52,253 bases of DNA from Daldinia sp. FL1419 (GCA_025201765.1 MU623527.1:1-52253), one strand, 5' to 3'. Positions 22,070-32,592 are shown, counted from the stretch's first letter. Made by a program: numbers and translations. The notes: generated from the letters alone by a model not told the origin.

Positions 22070-23581
22070 ATGGCTGGTCCTGCCGTTAAACAACAACGCC
22101 GAAAGGCATCCACCAGGCCCAACGTCGCTGCCTCTAAGGACAGTGTATCAAGCATTAGTAACTTTGCTCGTGTCTCGAAATCGATAACTACTACCGATAC
22201 TAAGAAAGAACTTATTCCTCTTACCCCGAGAAAAGATGTGAAAATCGAAGCACTCACACCCGCCTCCCGGAAGAGAAAGGTTATTACTAGCGTCGAGAAT
22301 GGTGATTCCTCGGCGGATGAGACTCCAAAAAATTCATCGGCTCCCGCTACCAAGATTCAAAAGACTGTATCACAATCCACGAAACGGAGTCGTGGTCGAC
22401 CCCCTAAGACACCCAAAAAGCGCGCAAGGAGTCCTAGCGTCTCTTCAGACGACTCGGCTATCAACACCGGCGTACTACTCAAGAGACTCCGTCTAGAATC
22501 ATCCCCATCTCGCAGCTCCACTCCCTTTTCAGTCAATACGCCTATTACCGAACCCGATAGTGACGAGGGTGACTTCGCCAAGCCAAGTACTGGTCTTCCA
22601 GACGAGGTTTTAGCTCTTATTAACCTACACTCTTCATTACTAAAGACCTTGACGTTGCATTATGCGCACAACGGATCCAATGTCCCTGCAGACTTGCGCG
22701 TTTTATGCCCAAATGTCTCACGTGCATGGGGCAGAAGGAAAGTCACAGAGGCTGATATACGGATCTGCCTCGGCGTCCTCGATTTTGAATCACAGGAAAA
22801 AGATACCAGATCTTTATTCTCACTCTCGAACTACGGCCGCGGCAAAATTTGCATTGAAATCGATTCATTACGACACAGTTCCGGCCGTCCCTTAGATGAG
22901 AAGAAATTAAATGATATTTTCTACGACAACATATCCACCCTGTGGTCCCGTTTCTCAGCAACCAATGCTCCCGATACTTCCGCTTTCCTCTCTACCGCGC
23001 TCCCTAAAGCTCCTATCACCCTATGCGAATCCGTCGCCAAGGCCGCGCCTGTACTATCCAGAGGCCAAAAGCAACTTGAAGAGTTGAAGCAGGGTATCGC
23101 GATTAAGAAGCAGGAGAAGGAAGCAAAAGCCAACCCCCCCCAGCAGTCTAAAGATGTGCAAATGTCGAATGCAGATGCGCCGAAGTTGAGTGTGTTGGAT
23201 CGCATTCGTCTGAAGTCTCTCCAGAAATCCTCGCTCCCGACTGGTAATCTCACACCCGCGCAGCTACAACGTCGTGCTGCGCTCCAGCGTGCGCCCGAAG
23301 TAGCAGGTATGCTTGGTATGCTGAGCCGCGCAGCTGGCCAGGGAGGACGTGTATCTTTTACTATGGCGGCGACGTTGGAGAAAATGAAGGACTCGCTGAG
23401 GATGGGTGTTTCGAAAGAGGAGGGCGCAGTGTGTGTGCGCTTGTTAGCAACCGAAGTTGCGCCGGAATGGGTGCGTGTTGTATCAATTGGAGGACGAGAA
23501 AATGTAGTCCTCGAGACGGACAGGCAGCCTAGTAAGGCTGACGTGGAGGGGCGAATCCGAGGGTTACTAGAGAGGGAGTGA
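22070..23581 (+). CDS. cdt1: DNA replication licensing factor Cdt1
   Basis: Single-exon gene of 503 aa. Cdt1 loads the MCM2-7 helicase onto origin-bound ORC/Cdc6 in G1, in the nucleus. The N-terminal ~170 residues are basic and disordered. They hold an AT-hook-like RGRPPK (about 109-114) next to a likely nuclear signal (TPKKRAR), and several S/T-P sites (TPRK at 52-55, TPKK at 114-117) that fit CDK control. A winged-helix region resembling the geminin/MCM-binding domain spans about 176-300 (LPDEVLALINLHSSLLKTL, then LHYAHNG and PADLR). The C-terminal winged helix (about 400-503) starts LDRIRLKSLQ and contains MLGMLSR..GRVSFTM. The start is the first ATG of the domain frame. It is the first gene beside the RIP compartment. 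I see no PIP box. Identification rests on motif memory. Confidence 0.8.
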   Translation: MAGPAVKQQRRKASTRPNVAASKDSVSSISNFARVSKSITTTDTKKELIPLTPRKDVKIEALTPASRKRKVITSVENGDSSADETPKNSSAPATKIQKTVSQSTKRSRGRPPKTPKKRARSPSVSSDDSAINTGVLLKRLRLESSPSRSSTPFSVNTPITEPDSDEGDFAKPSTGLPDEVLALINLHSSLLKTLTLHYAHNGSNVPADLRVLCPNVSRAWGRRKVTEADIRICLGVLDFESQEKDTRSLFSLSNYGRGKICIEIDSLRHSSGRPLDEKKLNDIFYDNISTLWSRFSATNAPDTSAFLSTALPKAPITLCESVAKAAPVLSRGQKQLEELKQGIAIKKQEKEAKANPPQQSKDVQMSNADAPKLSVLDRIRLKSLQKSSLPTGNLTPAQLQRRAALQRAPEVAGMLGMLSRAAGQGGRVSFTMAATLEKMKDSLRMGVSKEEGAVCVRLLATEVAPEWVRVVSIGGRENVVLETDRQPSKADVEGRIRGLLERE

Positions 23582-24275
23582 AACGCCTCGAGTAAGACAA
23601 GGAATCATGATTATCAAAGGAAAGGTTTGCATGGTGAAATGGAATGGAGGATGAGAGGTACACAACATGTCCTGAACGGACTCGTGGGCAAACAAAGTGT
23701 CGTTTAGCCGTGGTTTATATCACTTGCATTGCATAGCATCGCGTTGCATGATCGGAGTGGGAGCCAGGATTTGGTCTATGCTTTTCTGAAGATACCTCGT
23801 CTGGATTGACGAATGGAGGCGCTACGTCGCCTGGAACATTAATAGCACGAGACTCCAATGCGAGTCTAGTAAATACATCAGTCAAATGTTCAATCAAACG
23901 TTTAAAAACATAAAGCAACATAATTAGTCGTTTGAGTAAAATGCGTGATAGCGACTCCAGATGTCTATTCTTATGTCTTACTAAATTCAAATGCACGAGA
24001 GCCGACCGATCGACTCTTGCACTAGGAGCCGAGCCACGCAATGCTATGCAATTGGTATGGCTAAAGGGGGAGATGCATCTCGTCATCTCCGGAAATACCC
24101 TTCTCGCCTCGTCTAAGGTAACTAACTCATCATACAGCCGCCACTCCGGACACAGCCATCTGTTTGGATACGTGCCCCCCCTTGCGATCGTCAATTCAAT
24201 CCCCATCATTATCATCAGCCCAGACATGGTATGTTTTCGGGGCTATATCTACAGTTTATCGGTCTATCGACCCGC
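23582..24275. other. Convergent intergenic region between cdt1 and mbf1
   Basis: About 690 bp of ordinary composition between two convergent 3' ends. Overlapping open frames on both strands (for example 23,715-24,227 minus and 23,932-24,372 plus) have no recognisable motifs and are probably chance. It presumably holds both 3' UTRs. There is a C-run at about 24,174. Confidence 0.5.
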
Positions 24276-24842
24276 TCATTTCTTCTCCTTGGGTTTGAAC
24301 TTGGGCTCGCCGATGCCGGAGCCCCGGAGCTTGACGTTGAGGACGCGCTCCATGGAGGAGAGAATCTTCTGATCGGGGATAGCGGTGCCACGCTCGAAGT
24401 CGGCGATGACGGAGGGCGTTGTGTTGCACTTTGTGGCAAGATCCTTCTGGGTCATCTTGGGCTCCATCTTCTGCCGCGTCTGGCTGATGACATCGCCGAC
24501 CTCCTTGCCTACTGTGTTGGGCTTGATAATATCGTCGCTGCGGTCGACCTTGGTCAAGCGTTGGCCTTCGGGACCTTTGCCTACCTGTTGATACCGTGTT
24601 AGCGCGGATACGGGGACTAGTGGATGAGGTCATAGGGAAAGGGAAAGGGAAAGGGAAGGTTAAGAAACAAGGGGGAAACTTACGGCATTGCCTGTAGAGT
24701 ACTTCTTCTCGGTCATGAGGGCACCACCGGCACGCTTGGCAGCGTTCAACGCGGAGTTGCCTCGCACGACGGTCTCCCGTTGCGATGCGCCGCCGCGAGC
24801 CTTGCTACCAATCTTGGTAACCGAGTCCCACTCGTCAGACAT
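24276..24842 (-). CDS. mbf1: Multiprotein-bridging factor 1, two exons
   Basis: Exon 1 is 24,842-24,684 and exon 2 is 24,584-24,276. The 99-nt intron has a GTAAGT donor and CAACAG acceptor, and splicing keeps frame (53 + 102 codons, 155 aa). MBF1 is a conserved coactivator linking bZIP activators to TBP; it also associates with ribosomes and limits frameshifting. The N-terminal MBF1 domain starts MSDEWDSVTKIG and includes AARAGG-like AAKRAGGALMTEKKYSTGN. The C-terminal Cro/C1-type helix-turn-helix (about 85-140) reads KMTQKDLATKCN and VIADFERGTAIPD, followed by a basic tail. Length is normal for fungi. It is divergent from the DUF1365 gene (about 900 bp between starts). The intron contains a G-quadruplex-type repeat. 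Confidence 0.95.
24635..24655 (+). promoter_or_regulatory. Four GGG tracts with AAA loops in the mbf1 intron
   Basis: GGGAAA repeated three times plus a fourth GGG matches the intramolecular G-quadruplex rule. It lies on the plus strand, the template of the minus-strand mbf1 gene. In the pre-mRNA it becomes CCCTTT repeats, which is pyrimidine-rich intron sequence. Function is not shown. Confidence 0.4.
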
Positions 24843-25740
24843 TGTGAAAAAAAGACGATGGATTAATTTGGAGGGATTATAGGACAATTGGACCGAAATT
24901 TGAAGGCTCGGACTATTTCGATTTGCGATAAACAGGTTTTCGTTTGGGGCGGATGTAGTTATGGGGAAACGTGTGAGTTGAAAAAGGTTAAGGTTAGAAT
25001 ATAATGCGCTCGTGAGCTGTTAATATAGATGTCCTTTTTTAGAGCCGTGGAAGGCGAAGGAATGATGGTAGAAGTGGGCTGAAAGCGGAGCCGCCGCTGA
25101 CTCAACGGAGTTGTTTTTTGGTGGGGAGGCAGCCTTTTGTGGCCCAGCTTACCCAGCCGCCTAACACTTCCCTTAACACCCCTTATCCCCGACATTCATG
25201 TTTAATGGCACAAGGTCATCGTTGCAAAGCCACACTAAGGAGCCCCATTCTTCTTTTTCTTTACGAAGACCGGTACTGTACGACTTGTAAAAAAGCTGAA
25301 TATTCGAACAATTAAATTGATACGTTATTAAGATACGAGCTCCACAGACGATCCAAACTCAATTATGGACTAACTAGATAATGCAACTATTCGCAGTTTT
25401 GTATGGGTCTATTCCAATGTCGATTCCCGACGAACAGTCACACGGGCTTAGATAAGATATAAGATAAGATAACGATGTGGCTTTTACTTGTCTCAGGAAG
25501 GTTCTCATTCCCTACCGCTGCATGAATGTTTCCGTTTCTCCTTATGCAGGTAGTTTTTCCAATAGTTTATTGCACAAAGCATGAACCTAGTAACCCCTTT
25601 CGTTCTTTTTGCGTCTTCTTTTTTTTTTCTTTTTTTTCTAAATTTCGGGTAACAGCAGGAGTTTGCATGAAATAGCTTAACTTGGGTACTCTATCTCGAT
25701 CAACCGCTTTAAAGGTCCATTCGTGGCCGTCATTCCCAAA
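24843..25740. promoter_or_regulatory. Divergent promoter region mbf1 / DUF1365 gene with GATA cluster
   Basis: About 900 bp between divergent starts. At 25,451-25,473 the sequence GATAAGATATAAGATAAGATAA has four GATA cores, two of them HGATAR sites for fungal GATA factors (nitrogen, iron or light control). They lie about 270-290 bp before the DUF1365 ATG. A pyrimidine tract (about 25,603-25,640) lies closer to that gene. No TATA box is obvious. Confidence 0.45.
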
Positions 25741-27591
25741 ATGCTAGTATATAGCATTACTATACGTATCGTCGCTTTATGCTACTATCTTGCCTTCGGA
25801 CATATCGGAGATGTAGTACTCCTACTTATTGTCTTCCTTTGGACTAGAGACTCTATAATCCCCAAATCCCTTGAAATCAACTATACCAAACTATCCTTGG
25901 TGGTGATCACAGTGGTTACAGCCGCGTTCACCTATCTCACATATGTGCGGCGTCGTAGTCGATCTTTACAACTATCCGTGCCATGGAACGGCCTAGGACA
26001 GCCCCTGCTATTCCCTTGTCGAACTACACACGCCAGATCTTTCCCCAAGAAGCATTCCTTTTCTTATTCGTATCTCCTAGTTGGGATACCCGTCGGTTGG
26101 ACAGGTGTCGCGGGCGGCATGATTTCGAACGACGAGTATAGCACAGGAGTTGGGGGTTGGTACAAGGTTGATGCTTCGGATTACCTAGATAGGGGAAACG
26201 GACACCTCGGATTAAGGGGCAAGCTGGACGCCTACCTCGAATCACAAGTGCGGCGTTCCCCCTTCGCTTCAGGGAACCTAGACTCTAGAGCTAACACGAC
26301 ATAGGGCGTTGATACTTCCAAATACCCGTATGCGTATTTGGTAACGGCTGCAAAATTTCTAGGATATCATTTCAACCCTGTGTCCTTTTGGTATCTTTAT
26401 TCTGCCGATAGGCACCTTACTGCAATAATCCTTGAAGTTAATAACACGTTCGACGAGAGACGGATGTACTTCTTAACCACCGATGGTGGGATAGACGCAA
26501 TAGACACGCACACTAATAATTCCCTAGAGGGGGCCACATCAGCTCAAAAACCCAATCGCTCAGAGCCTCTAAGACGGACATGGCCAAAAGACTTTCACGT
26601 GTCCCCCTTTAACTCTAGGAAAGGAGCATATTCGCTCGTAGCGCATGACCCCTTATCTCCGAATATGGAAGGAAAAGGTCCCATCAATAATACGATAAAT
26701 CTAATATCCTCTAAGAGCAGTACTAAATTGGTAGCTCGTATTTTCTCCGAAGGCAATTCTGTCGATCCTACCGAAATGACTTGCCTTGAAAAATTAAAGT
26801 TTCTAGCTTCGTGGTGGTGGGTTGGCTTCGTCACCTTTCCCAGAATCGTGAAAGAAGCTGCCGTCCTTTTCTTTAAGAGGAAACTCCATGTCTGGTATCG
26901 ACCGGAGCCACTTAGCACTAGCATTGGCCGTCACGCAGACAAAATAGAGACTCAGCTTGAGCCTCTGTTTAGGAAATATTTGAAAAATTTGGTCGAACAT
27001 TCATCTGAACCGTTAGTTGTACGATATATTCCCTGTGGTATTGCAGATGCGTCTATCGAGACCATAAACTCGACATCCGCGAAACAGAACCCAAACCAGG
27101 CCGATAAGATGGAGTTTAAAGTGTTGACCCCTATATTTTATTCGAGGTTCGTACGCTATGCTCATGACTTTGAGGCAATATTCTGTGAATTAAGCGAAAG
27201 CAATACGATATGGGTGTCGACCCCGAAATTTTTACCTAGGTTATTTGTAAAGAAACAGCCACCGCCTCTTTTTCAGACGACGAGCTGTTTGGACTACGCC
27301 TATTTTATGGCTATCAAGAAGCTGCGACAGAGGCCTGAACGAATTGAACGGCCTCTCACGTCAAGCCAGACTAGTTCACCTACCCGGTCCCAAAAGGACA
27401 TTCGAGGTTTTCGCCTCTCATCCATGGATGGGTATGTTTTGGCTTATGAGGATAGCGAATCTAGACGAGCGTACAGAAATTCCTTATTGACGTTGTTCAT
27501 GGCTGATAAAATTTCCATGGGCAACGTGAACATCCTCCTACTTCAACATTGGATCTTCAGATTTTTATTAGCCTGGGCTGCAATTTCTTAG
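25741..27591 (+). CDS. DUF1365 family membrane-associated protein, two exons
   Basis: Exons 25,741-26,247 and 26,305-27,591, giving 597 aa. The 57-nt intron (26,248-26,304) removes an in-frame TAG. Its branch site GCTAAC lies 10 nt before the ATAG acceptor; the donor GTGCGG is weak. Joined, the protein runs YLESQ then GVDTSKYPYAYLVTAAKFL, as in homologues. The start is the first ATG; the frame is open 18 nt further up but without ATG. Two hydrophobic segments (about 2-32 and 50-68) suggest membrane anchoring. The DUF1365 core shows SFPKKHSFSYSYLLVGIPVG and HFNPVSFWYLYS. The function of DUF1365 is not established; in bacteria it often neighbours fatty-acid cyclopropane synthase or oxidoreductase genes. 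Confidence 0.8.
26248..26304 (+). other. 57-nt intron whose length and frame hide a stop codon
   Basis: The length is a multiple of three and the only in-frame stop is the TAG formed by the acceptor itself. Retention would therefore truncate the protein at residue 187. Branch motif GCTAAC and acceptor ATAG are good; donor GTGCGG is unusual. Confidence 0.7.
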
Positions 27592-27935
27592 CGAATCTAG
27601 AGGTCTTCACTCTGCATGTCTGAGAGGCAATGTTAAAAAGATTAATACTCTTGATCTGTCGTCATTCAATCATTCCGCTGGGATCACATCAGGCGGCCAC
27701 GATGTGAACTTGAAGTAGGCTAAAGCCTTTGCTTAACCCTAGCAAGATATTCCAAATACTCCTCTGCGTTTTCCTATCAAAGAATCCGCTAGGGTTGAGT
27801 GCTACACACATACCGGCGTATTCCGAGTAAGGGGCCGAAACAGTTGGCTTCATATTTTAGTTATACCGAACTTCTTTATAACAGACGTGGGTCGTCCAGC
27901 GGTAAGAAGTTTGGACAGTGTCACAATCAAATTAC
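27592..27935. other. Intergenic region, nothing recognised
   Basis: About 340 bp between the 3' end of the DUF1365 gene and the 3' end of the small minus-strand model at 27,936-28,244. It presumably carries 3' UTRs. No repeat or RNA gene is visible. Confidence 0.4.
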
Positions 27936-28244
27936 CTAGAGTCCATTGATAAGACGTGCAGGAAGGAATTCGGCAAGCTCCACCGGAATGGGCTTGTAGT
28001 ATTGGGCCGGCCTAGCGATGATCTTCGGAGGATTTTCAAACATGATATCTGCCGTTGACCGAAGGGCTGTAATACGGCGCCTCGTAGAAGCGCGATTACT
28101 GAAACACAAAAATTATTCCAAATACAAATAGCCAGTCAGCATCAGCACACCAGCACACCCATTCCGAGAGCTAATCAAGCATTCGATATCAAAGCCAGTG
28201 GCTTTAGGTAGCAGAGCTTGGACTGGGATGTTTGACAAATACAT
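27936..28244 (-). CDS. Small 82-aa protein, two exons, unidentified (tentative)
   Basis: Exon 1 is 28,244-28,159 and exon 2 is 28,098-27,936. The 60-nt intron has donor GTGTGC, branch GCTGAC and acceptor TTTCAG, and splicing gives one frame of 82 codons ending TAG. Exon 2 looks coding: it reads IMFENPPKIIARPAQYYKPI, then PVELAEFLPARLINGL. The acceptor and branch site are convincing, the donor less so. I do not recognise a family. The N-terminal half (MYLSNIPVQALLPKATGFD) is less certain; exon 2 could instead be the last exon of a different model. There is no signal peptide or membrane segment. It is convergent with the DUF1365 gene. Confidence 0.35.
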
Positions 28245-29204
28245 AACTGGTTGGTTAGCTCGGCATGCCGCAATAATTATCTCGATTGAGATGTCTTACA
28301 TGAGTCTAGCTAATGCGGGTTGGTCCGTTACTAACTTTGAGTTGGTTCAATTCAACTCTAATCGCTGTTGGTCTTCACGATCCACGATAGAAACATCTCG
28401 ATCCATAATGCGATGAGACTATCAGGGCCTTGTAACCTATATTCGGGTCCTATGTGAAAGTGATTCACTTTATCGTTGTCATCTAACCTAGGTACCTAGG
28501 TATGTATGAGCATATTCCGCGCAGCCTTTTCTCTGCTGGTCTGGTGTGGAAGTGTACAACTAGATGGAGGCGAGAGATCCACATGAAACTCCGTTAGGGC
28601 TGCAAGGGATCAGATTCCGTGCTACGTCAGCTAGGTTCTTGACGTAGACTAGCAGCAATAAGACGCATAACCCCACCAATAGCCCTTCAGAGCTATCAAC
28701 CCCGCCGCGAGGAGAAAAGCTCTTTGAGGAGGAAGAGTACACGAAGAACAAGAGTTACGAACTCCTATCTCGTTAGTTACTTGTATAAGCCGAAGCAGAA
28801 ATTGCCTAATAGTAATCAAAAGGATCTTCGAAACGTAAGAATGATAACGAGAAGTAAAAAACTGCAGATCCGAGTCGGCCAATCCAATATCAGTGGCTGT
28901 CCATTCCGAGATGAGAACAGGTTGACAGGGGAGCTCCCGCCCCAAGTCTGATCAGCCAAGCTATGTATGTCATAACAGCGTTGCTTGCATTACGCTTCGA
29001 TTTACCGTGTATACTATAGGATTCCCCACGGACTTAGAGGCTATCTATCTGGCTTAGGTTAGGCATTACAGCTTATATAAATGCTTCCCGTCCCTCTTTT
29101 AGTTTCTATCAAAGTCTATCCTATGTACAATACTAACCTACACCCTTAAGCAACATATTCGTCGAAAAACCGCTCAGCAACACACACAGACGTTCCGATT
29201 CAAA
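28245..29204. promoter_or_regulatory. Upstream region of the GFA-family gene
   Basis: About 960 bp without a supported gene; the short frames here (for example 28,724-28,951) show no motifs. A TATATAA box lies at 29,074-29,080, about 125 bp before the GFA start. The perfect 16-nt palindrome ACCTAGGTACCTAGGT lies at 28,486-28,501. Confidence 0.45.
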
Positions 29205-29852
29205 ATGGGTCTCTCAGGTCACTGCCTCTGCGGCTCTGTAAAATATACCGTTGACGCGGACCCTCTCATCGTCGGCTACGACCACTGTGACGATTGCCAA
29301 AGACAGAGCGGATCTACTTACTGTACGTTCATACCGCACCATATCATACTTCAACACAGTCGCTCCCGATATTCTCCAGCAAACCCCCATGAATTTCCCA
29401 AGTCATAACCCCCGCTCATTACGTGTACCGAAAATAGTCCACTAATATTCATCGCAACAACAGCCCTCGTAGTAGTCGTCCCCAAGGACAAGTTAACCAT
29501 CAACGGCACAACGAAGACCTTCTCTAAAGCTGGTACATCCGGCAAGCCCGTGCACCGTATCTTCTGCCCCGAATGCGGGTCTCCCATCGCACACGACCCC
29601 GAGGCGGCGCCCCCGATCATCGCTCTTAAGGGCGGCACTCTCAGCGACGCTGATAAAAAGGCGTTAAAGCCCGTAAGTCTATCCCGGCTCGTATCTTGTT
29701 TTGTTTGTTTTTTTTTTGTTTGTTTTTTTCAAATCGACACCATAGGCTAATGCACGCTCCCTAACTATTAGGACACCGAGATCTGGACCGTCGGCAAGCT
29801 GCCCTTCTGCGCTGAGCACCTCGCCAAGCCTTTCGAGCACATGCCCCAGTAA
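29205..29852 (+). CDS. GFA-family (glutathione-dependent formaldehyde-activating type) zinc enzyme
   Basis: Three exons: 29,205-29,322, 29,464-29,672 and 29,772-29,852, giving 135 aa, normal for the family. Donors are GTACGT and GTAAGT; acceptors CAACAG and TATTAG; branch sites CTAAT and CTAAC. Zinc ligands of the GFA/Mss4-like fold are present: C7 and C9 (GHCLCGSVKY), C28 and C31 (CDDCQRQSGS), C74 and C77 (FCPECGSPI). The joined first exons read GSTYSLVVVVPKDKL, as in homologues. The founding member was linked to formaldehyde-glutathione adducts, but most fungal members have no known substrate, so the specific reaction is not claimed. Intron 2 carries a long T-rich tract. Confidence 0.88.
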
Positions 29853-30715
29853 ATAGTCGACGAAATTGCCGTGCGCTATATTTAAGGAGTTATTTAGGGC
29901 GAATTGCTGATGTAGAAATGAGGCATGACACTATAACTAATTAAATATATATATATATTCTCTGTGCGCTAAATTGACTCGTAGCTCTGTCCAGTTTTCC
30001 AGGTCTTACCACAGTGACTTGTCGTCGCAAGGGAGACGGTAGCCCTGTAAATGTACTCTTTCAATTATGACATGCCCAGCAAACCACCCGCCGGAATCTT
30101 ATGAATTTAGATGATACCCGAGACGACGGGTTGACGTTAGAATAGGCGCGCCCGCACGTGGGCGTGCCGTTCCCCAGACCGAGCTAACGCAGGTACGGCC
30201 GCCCTTCCGTACGGGTCTCCTAACCCGACAGTCGATTCCACAGATCCGCGACTCGTCTAGGCCTAGGTAGGTATGTCTGGCGACTCCGGGGGACGAGAGC
30301 CGGGATAGGCGGATGGTGTGATTGGCCGAAGGGGAAAAGCTGGCCAGCAAGGTTGCTCTAGGTGTCCATCAAGGTAGTAGGCTATGTTGGCATATGAGGC
30401 AAGGGCATGGCACCGAGTCCCACCAACCCTGGAAGCGGATTGGGAAAGACGCGGAGGACAGAGGGCCTGCGCTTGGTCGTTGCGGTAATATACGCGTAGA
30501 TTGCGCCATTGGGCTAAAGGTGGGCTTGGCCGGGGGTAAATATATTGCCTTGAGCACGTTTCTTAGGTAAGATGTGGTCTGCTCTTATTATCACGGTTTC
30601 ATATTGGATGGACGAGGCGATAAATAGGTAGTTAGTTATATTGGTATTAAATAGTAGGGATATTAGGGATTCATCGTGTATTACATGACTACGTGTGGGT
30701 ATATCACGACCTCTC
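29853..30715. other. Intergenic region with no supported gene
   Basis: About 860 bp between the 3' ends of two convergent genes. It contains an (AT)n run near 29,945-29,960 and a GC-rich stretch at 30,105-30,320. Short frames on both strands (for example 30,322-30,570) have no recognisable motifs. Confidence 0.4.
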
Positions 30716-31468
30716 CTATAACGCAGCCACCAGCGCACCGCCTACCGCTGCCGCGAAGATCGCGCCTTTACCGTTGCTCGGCGCTCCTGTTGGGACGGCG
30801 ATATTGCTAGAGCTTGAAGACGTCGCCGATGGTGCACTGCTGGTTGAACTAACTCGTCCGTTCTGAGAACCTCCTCCCGTCGCTGTTTCCTCCGCGGAAC
30901 TCGAATCCGAAGCTTCCGCCGTAGCCGCCGTCGCGCTTCCCGTAATCGGACCCGGGCCCTGCGGCCCGCTTGCCGTGTAATACAAGCTCACTGCCGCATC
31001 ATCACTCTTCACATCGCTCAGCGCCGTAGCTCCCGTAGTGGGCTCCGGGACGCCAGCTTGCGCCTCGGTGAATAGCGTCGCGAAGGCCGCTGTGGGCGTG
31101 CCCTCGCATAGTTTCTCGCTGGCGCTGGATAGCACATCAGAGAAGTAGCTGTAGTTGCGCTGCGATAGCGCGCCGTGCTTTAACAGACACCGCCGACAGC
31201 CGAGCCATTCGGCGAAGTAGCTCCCTCCGCAGAGACACTGCGCGTGAGCTTCGAGCGCGAGGGAAGATGTTCCGTTGGGCAAGCATGCTGTTTCGATGTT
31301 TTGGATTGCCACGCAGGGCGCTGGATCTGATTGATCGGGCGCTTTGGCGGGCGAGCATACGGAGGTGATGTAGTCGCCATCGCCATCGCTGGCCGCCTGA
31401 AAGATGTTGGCGGATGCGTGCGCGCCGAGGAGGAGGAGCTGTGTAGCAACTGGTGTTGAGACCTTCAT
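30716..31468 (-). CDS. GPI-anchored cysteine- and serine-rich secreted protein
   Basis: 250 aa, single exon. The start ATG at 31,468 begins a typical signal peptide (MKVSTPVATQLLLLGAHASA); the frame is open further up but only with non-ATG codons. The mature N-terminal part has eight cysteines (38, 52, 62, 78, 80, 91, 94, 121; for example CLCGG and GCRRC), probably forming disulphides. Then comes a Ser/Thr/Ala-rich stretch (about 190-235) likely to be O-glycosylated, and a C-terminal hydrophobic tail (AIFAAAVGGALVAAL) after PSNGKG, the pattern of a GPI-anchor signal. It is likely a cell-wall or plasma-membrane surface protein. The family is common in filamentous fungi without known function. 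It could act in surface sensing, but nothing here shows that. Confidence 0.75.
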   Translation of the reverse strand: MKVSTPVATQLLLLGAHASANIFQAASDGDGDYITSVCSPAKAPDQSDPAPCVAIQNIETACLPNGTSSLALEAHAQCLCGGSYFAEWLGCRRCLLKHGALSQRNYSYFSDVLSSASEKLCEGTPTAAFATLFTEAQAGVPEPTTGATALSDVKSDDAAVSLYYTASGPQGPGPITGSATAATAEASDSSSAEETATGGGSQNGRVSSTSSAPSATSSSSSNIAVPTGAPSNGKGAIFAAAVGGALVAAL

Positions 31469-32580
31469 CTTGGCTGTTCTAAGTTCTCTAACGTCAATTA
31501 TGATCGTCGAATCCAGCAAGTCGATCTTGCCGAGCTTTCTTGTTCCTCCCGTCTGCTGACAGTGTCGTGTATATGCTTGTCTCTATCCCGCCCAAGTGCA
31601 TCCAAATAGTAGGAAAGGAGTAGGCCACACCCACGCGAACGCGAAGCTGCGAGATTTTAAGCGACCCAGTTTTGAAGGGCTACGTTCGTAGGCGCTTGCC
31701 CCAATTTTCCAACATATCGTCTGATTTGAGCTCCAAAATCCGGCGGCACAGCTTCGCGTCCAGACCGGCCGATTTGACGATGCCCTTTATCTGCGTCCTA
31801 ATTTGGTATATATTTCCGTCATCACACGGCGGGGCTACCCGTCTACCCGGCTGCAGAGTCAACGTTAGGTCCCCTTGCTGTTATAGTTATGGTGCCCGTG
31901 GTAGTTTCTAGCCGTCGTGAAGAATGTTCCCCTAGTATCTTCTCCGAGTTGTGTCATCACATCGCGACCCGCGATCTTTGATAACGAAAACACCACATTA
32001 CCTTGCGAGCTTTTCGGTTTTGGGGGAGATTGTTAATACATCTACAGTCAAAATAAATGCAGATGCGGCTTCTCTTAAATTCGGACGTATATGAAGCGTT
32101 TTACTTAGTGATCCAGCGGCGGGGCCTTGGGGTTCGATGTTCCAGCTTGTTAGGTATGGGAAATTGTGAGCCTCATATCGCACATCTCTTCCGATGGTAT
32201 TGGAAAACTCGTCCTGTTCATGCTCAAAATAGAGTTGAAAGGGAGCTTTATCCTTAGGTTTCCGTATCATTGTGAGCGCTCCGGAAACTAACCATTGCGA
32301 TACAACAATCAATGGTTTCTGATTAGAGGTATTCTGATTCCACAATAGAGTGGTGCTTGATACGTTATGAGTTTGTACTAGAAGTCGCGTTAGGACCGTC
32401 CTGCTCCTTATTTCACTTAGAATATTCGAAGCGATGCCAAAGCCGCACATCTCTCGCTTATAGGACTGGCTTAACGATGAGTCGCCTTCCGATTCCTAAA
32501 GTAAGACCACAATCCTGCTGTCAGTATCACCTAGCCAATGACAATCGGATTGGCGGTACTATAAGAATGCCACTGGAATC
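31469..32580. other. Upstream region of the GPI-protein gene; unassigned frame at 31,998-32,450
   Basis: About 1.1 kb with no firm gene. The minus-strand frame 31,998-32,450 (150 codons) has protein-like composition (FQLYFEHEQDEFSN, RYEAHNFPYLTSWNI) but no motif I know, no clear introns and no partner exon. It may be a gene fragment or chance. Confidence 0.3.
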
Positions 32581-32592
32581 GTGAGGCGGTTC

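Noticed and set aside
21922..22353. 143-codon minus-strand ORF over the cdt1 start
   Set aside because: Antisense shadow of cdt1, with Ser-rich composition mirroring the sense codons.
23715..24227. 170-codon minus-strand ORF between cdt1 and mbf1
   Set aside because: No motif; it lies in the convergent 3' UTR region with overlapping frames on both strands.
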